Shown here piece by piece: positions 5,317 through 6,096 of a stretch of DNA of 6,096 nucleotides. The notes under the pieces are model-generated. The model was given only the letters and a program-made list of their open reading frames with translations. It was not told the DNA's origin and made no database searches. The DNA comes from Bacteroides sp. (lineage in GTDB: Bacteria > Bacteroidota > Bacteroidia > Bacteroidales > SM23-62), in assembly GCA_030589965.1 (NCBI GenBank), contig JAUUZM010000209.1, positions 1 to 6,096 of the forward strand, in the 5' to 3' direction. Position numbers and translations under genes: made by a program. Numbering within the stretch: position 1 is the first letter of the stretch; each line of letters opens with the position of its first letter.

Positions 5317-6096
5317 ATGGCAAACGGAACAGAAAAATCAGTACTTATAATCGGAGGCGGGATCAGCGGAATCACTGCTGCCGTGGAAGCCGCTGAAACC
5401 GGATGCAAGGTATACCTGGTGGAGAAGCAGCCCTATCTTGGGGGACAGGTAGCCAGGATGAATGAGTACTTCCCTAAGCTTTGTCCCCCGTACTGCGGAC
5501 TCGAAATCAATTTTAAACGCATCCGTCAAAGTGGAAGAATTGAGGTAATTACTTCCTCAACAGTCGAAAATATTTCAGGTACTGCAGGGGACTTTACCGT
5601 CAGTCTTCATAGTGAAGCCGAATACGTTACTTCTGCTTGTACTTCCTGTGGGGACTGCTCCGATGTTTGTCCGGTGGAAACCGGAAATCCCTTCAATTAC
5701 GGGATGACAAAGCATAAAGCAATCGACCTCCCCCATGAACTGGCATATCCAAACCGATATTACCTGGATGATGCATCCTGTAAGAAAGAAACCTGTAATG
5801 AATGCGTCTCAGCCTGTAAGTACAATGCGATCGATCTGGGCGCACAGCCGGTATCCCGGGATATCAAGGTAGGTAGCGTTCTGTATTGCTCGGGATGGAG
5901 TCCTTATGATCCGGAAAATCTTAAGGAATACTCCTGGGGTAAATCCGAAGATATCATTACAAATGTGATGATGGAAAGACTGGGCGCCCCGAATGGACCC
6001 AGCCAGGGGAAGATCCTTAAGCCCTCAGATGGAAAGCCTGCCCGAAGGGTCGCTTTTGTTCAGTGCGCCGGCTCCCGGGATGAAAACCACCTTCCC
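5317..6096 (+). CDS. qmoA: QmoA, HdrA-like flavoprotein of the Qmo complex (3' part missing)
   Basis: Only the first 260 codons are present; the frame is open to the window edge, and a full QmoA is roughly 400 residues or more. QmoA is a cytoplasmic FAD subunit of the quinone-interacting membrane oxidoreductase, which exchanges electrons between AprAB and menaquinone. The N-terminus has an FAD-binding motif, IIGGGISGITAAVEAAE at 11-27. YLGGQVARMNEYFPK at 40-54 and CPPYCGLE at 56-63 are typical of HdrA/QmoA. Two cysteine groups follow: C108, C111, C114, C118 (CTSCGDCSDVCP) and C155, C160, C163, C167. APNGP (224-228), KPSDGK (235-240) and VAFVQCAGSRD (245-255) are conserved further along. The start is well supported: AGGA at 5306-5309 lies seven bases before the ATG, the best ribosome-binding site in the window. 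The position directly after aprBA favours QmoA over heterodisulfide reductase HdrA. qmoB and qmoC probably follow outside the window. Confidence 0.93.
   Translation, partial: MANGTEKSVLIIGGGISGITAAVEAAETGCKVYLVEKQPYLGGQVARMNEYFPKLCPPYCGLEINFKRIRQSGRIEVITSSTVENISGTAGDFTVSLHSEAEYVTSACTSCGDCSDVCPVETGNPFNYGMTKHKAIDLPHELAYPNRYYLDDASCKKETCNECVSACKYNAIDLGAQPVSRDIKVGSVLYCSGWSPYDPENLKEYSWGKSEDIITNVMMERLGAPNGPSQGKILKPSDGKPARRVAFVQCAGSRDENHLP

Noticed and set aside
5306..5320. Short tandem repeat (TTGA/TTGA) just before the qmoA start, as possible phase variation
   Set aside because: Only about two copies of a four-base unit are present, too few for slippage, and it is simply the spacer between the AGGA site and the ATG.
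5317..6096. Assignment as methanogen-type heterodisulfide reductase HdrA rather than QmoA
   Set aside because: The gene directly follows aprBA with the same strand and a 15-base gap, and motifs such as APNGP and KPSDGK match QmoA as I know it.

Overview
The window joins two unrelated gene blocks on opposite strands. It probably comes from a Bacteroidota (Bacteroidetes) or closely related genome. Three things point there: two intergenic boxes match the Bacteroidetes -7 promoter consensus TAnnTTTG exactly, most starts lack a strong Shine-Dalgarno sequence, and the left block pairs a kinase/RapZ-C fusion protein with a MurU-type nucleotidyltransferase, an arrangement I associate with Bacteroidetes. 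This assignment is inference from pattern, not from a database match.

Left block (minus strand, read from about 2365 down to 50): a tight three-gene operon. First comes a 480-residue fusion of an aminoglycoside-phosphotransferase-like sugar kinase (AmgK-like) to the C-terminal domain of RapZ. Next is a 44-residue Lys/Cys-rich protein with a possible zinc-ribbon pattern, which is below the usual ORF-calling size. Last is a 239-residue sugar-1-phosphate nucleotidyltransferase (MurU-like) whose start overlaps the small gene's stop as ATGA. The likely theme is salvage of cell-wall amino sugars: anomeric phosphorylation, then nucleotidyl transfer, with a RapZ-type amino-sugar-phosphate sensing domain attached to the kinase.

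Middle: a short divergent intergenic region (2350-2418) with a good minus-strand -7 box, then a 151-residue cytoplasmic protein of unknown function on the plus strand (2419-2874).

Right block (plus strand, 2955 to the end): aprB, aprA and the first 260 codons of qmoA, separated by 13 and 15 bases. These encode dissimilatory adenylylsulfate (APS) reductase and the first subunit of the Qmo complex that links it to the quinone pool. They interconvert APS and sulfite, in either the sulfate-reducing or sulfite-oxidising direction; the sequence does not tell which. No sat (ATP sulfurylase) or dsr gene is visible. Dissimilatory sulfur genes beside ordinary Bacteroidota-type cell-wall genes, under a Bacteroidetes-type promoter, are the most notable aspect of the window.

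There is no gene-free stretch over 300 bases. I saw no tRNA, rRNA, CRISPR array, insertion sequence or convincing terminator hairpin. Bases 1-49, downstream of the left operon, hold nothing I can identify.
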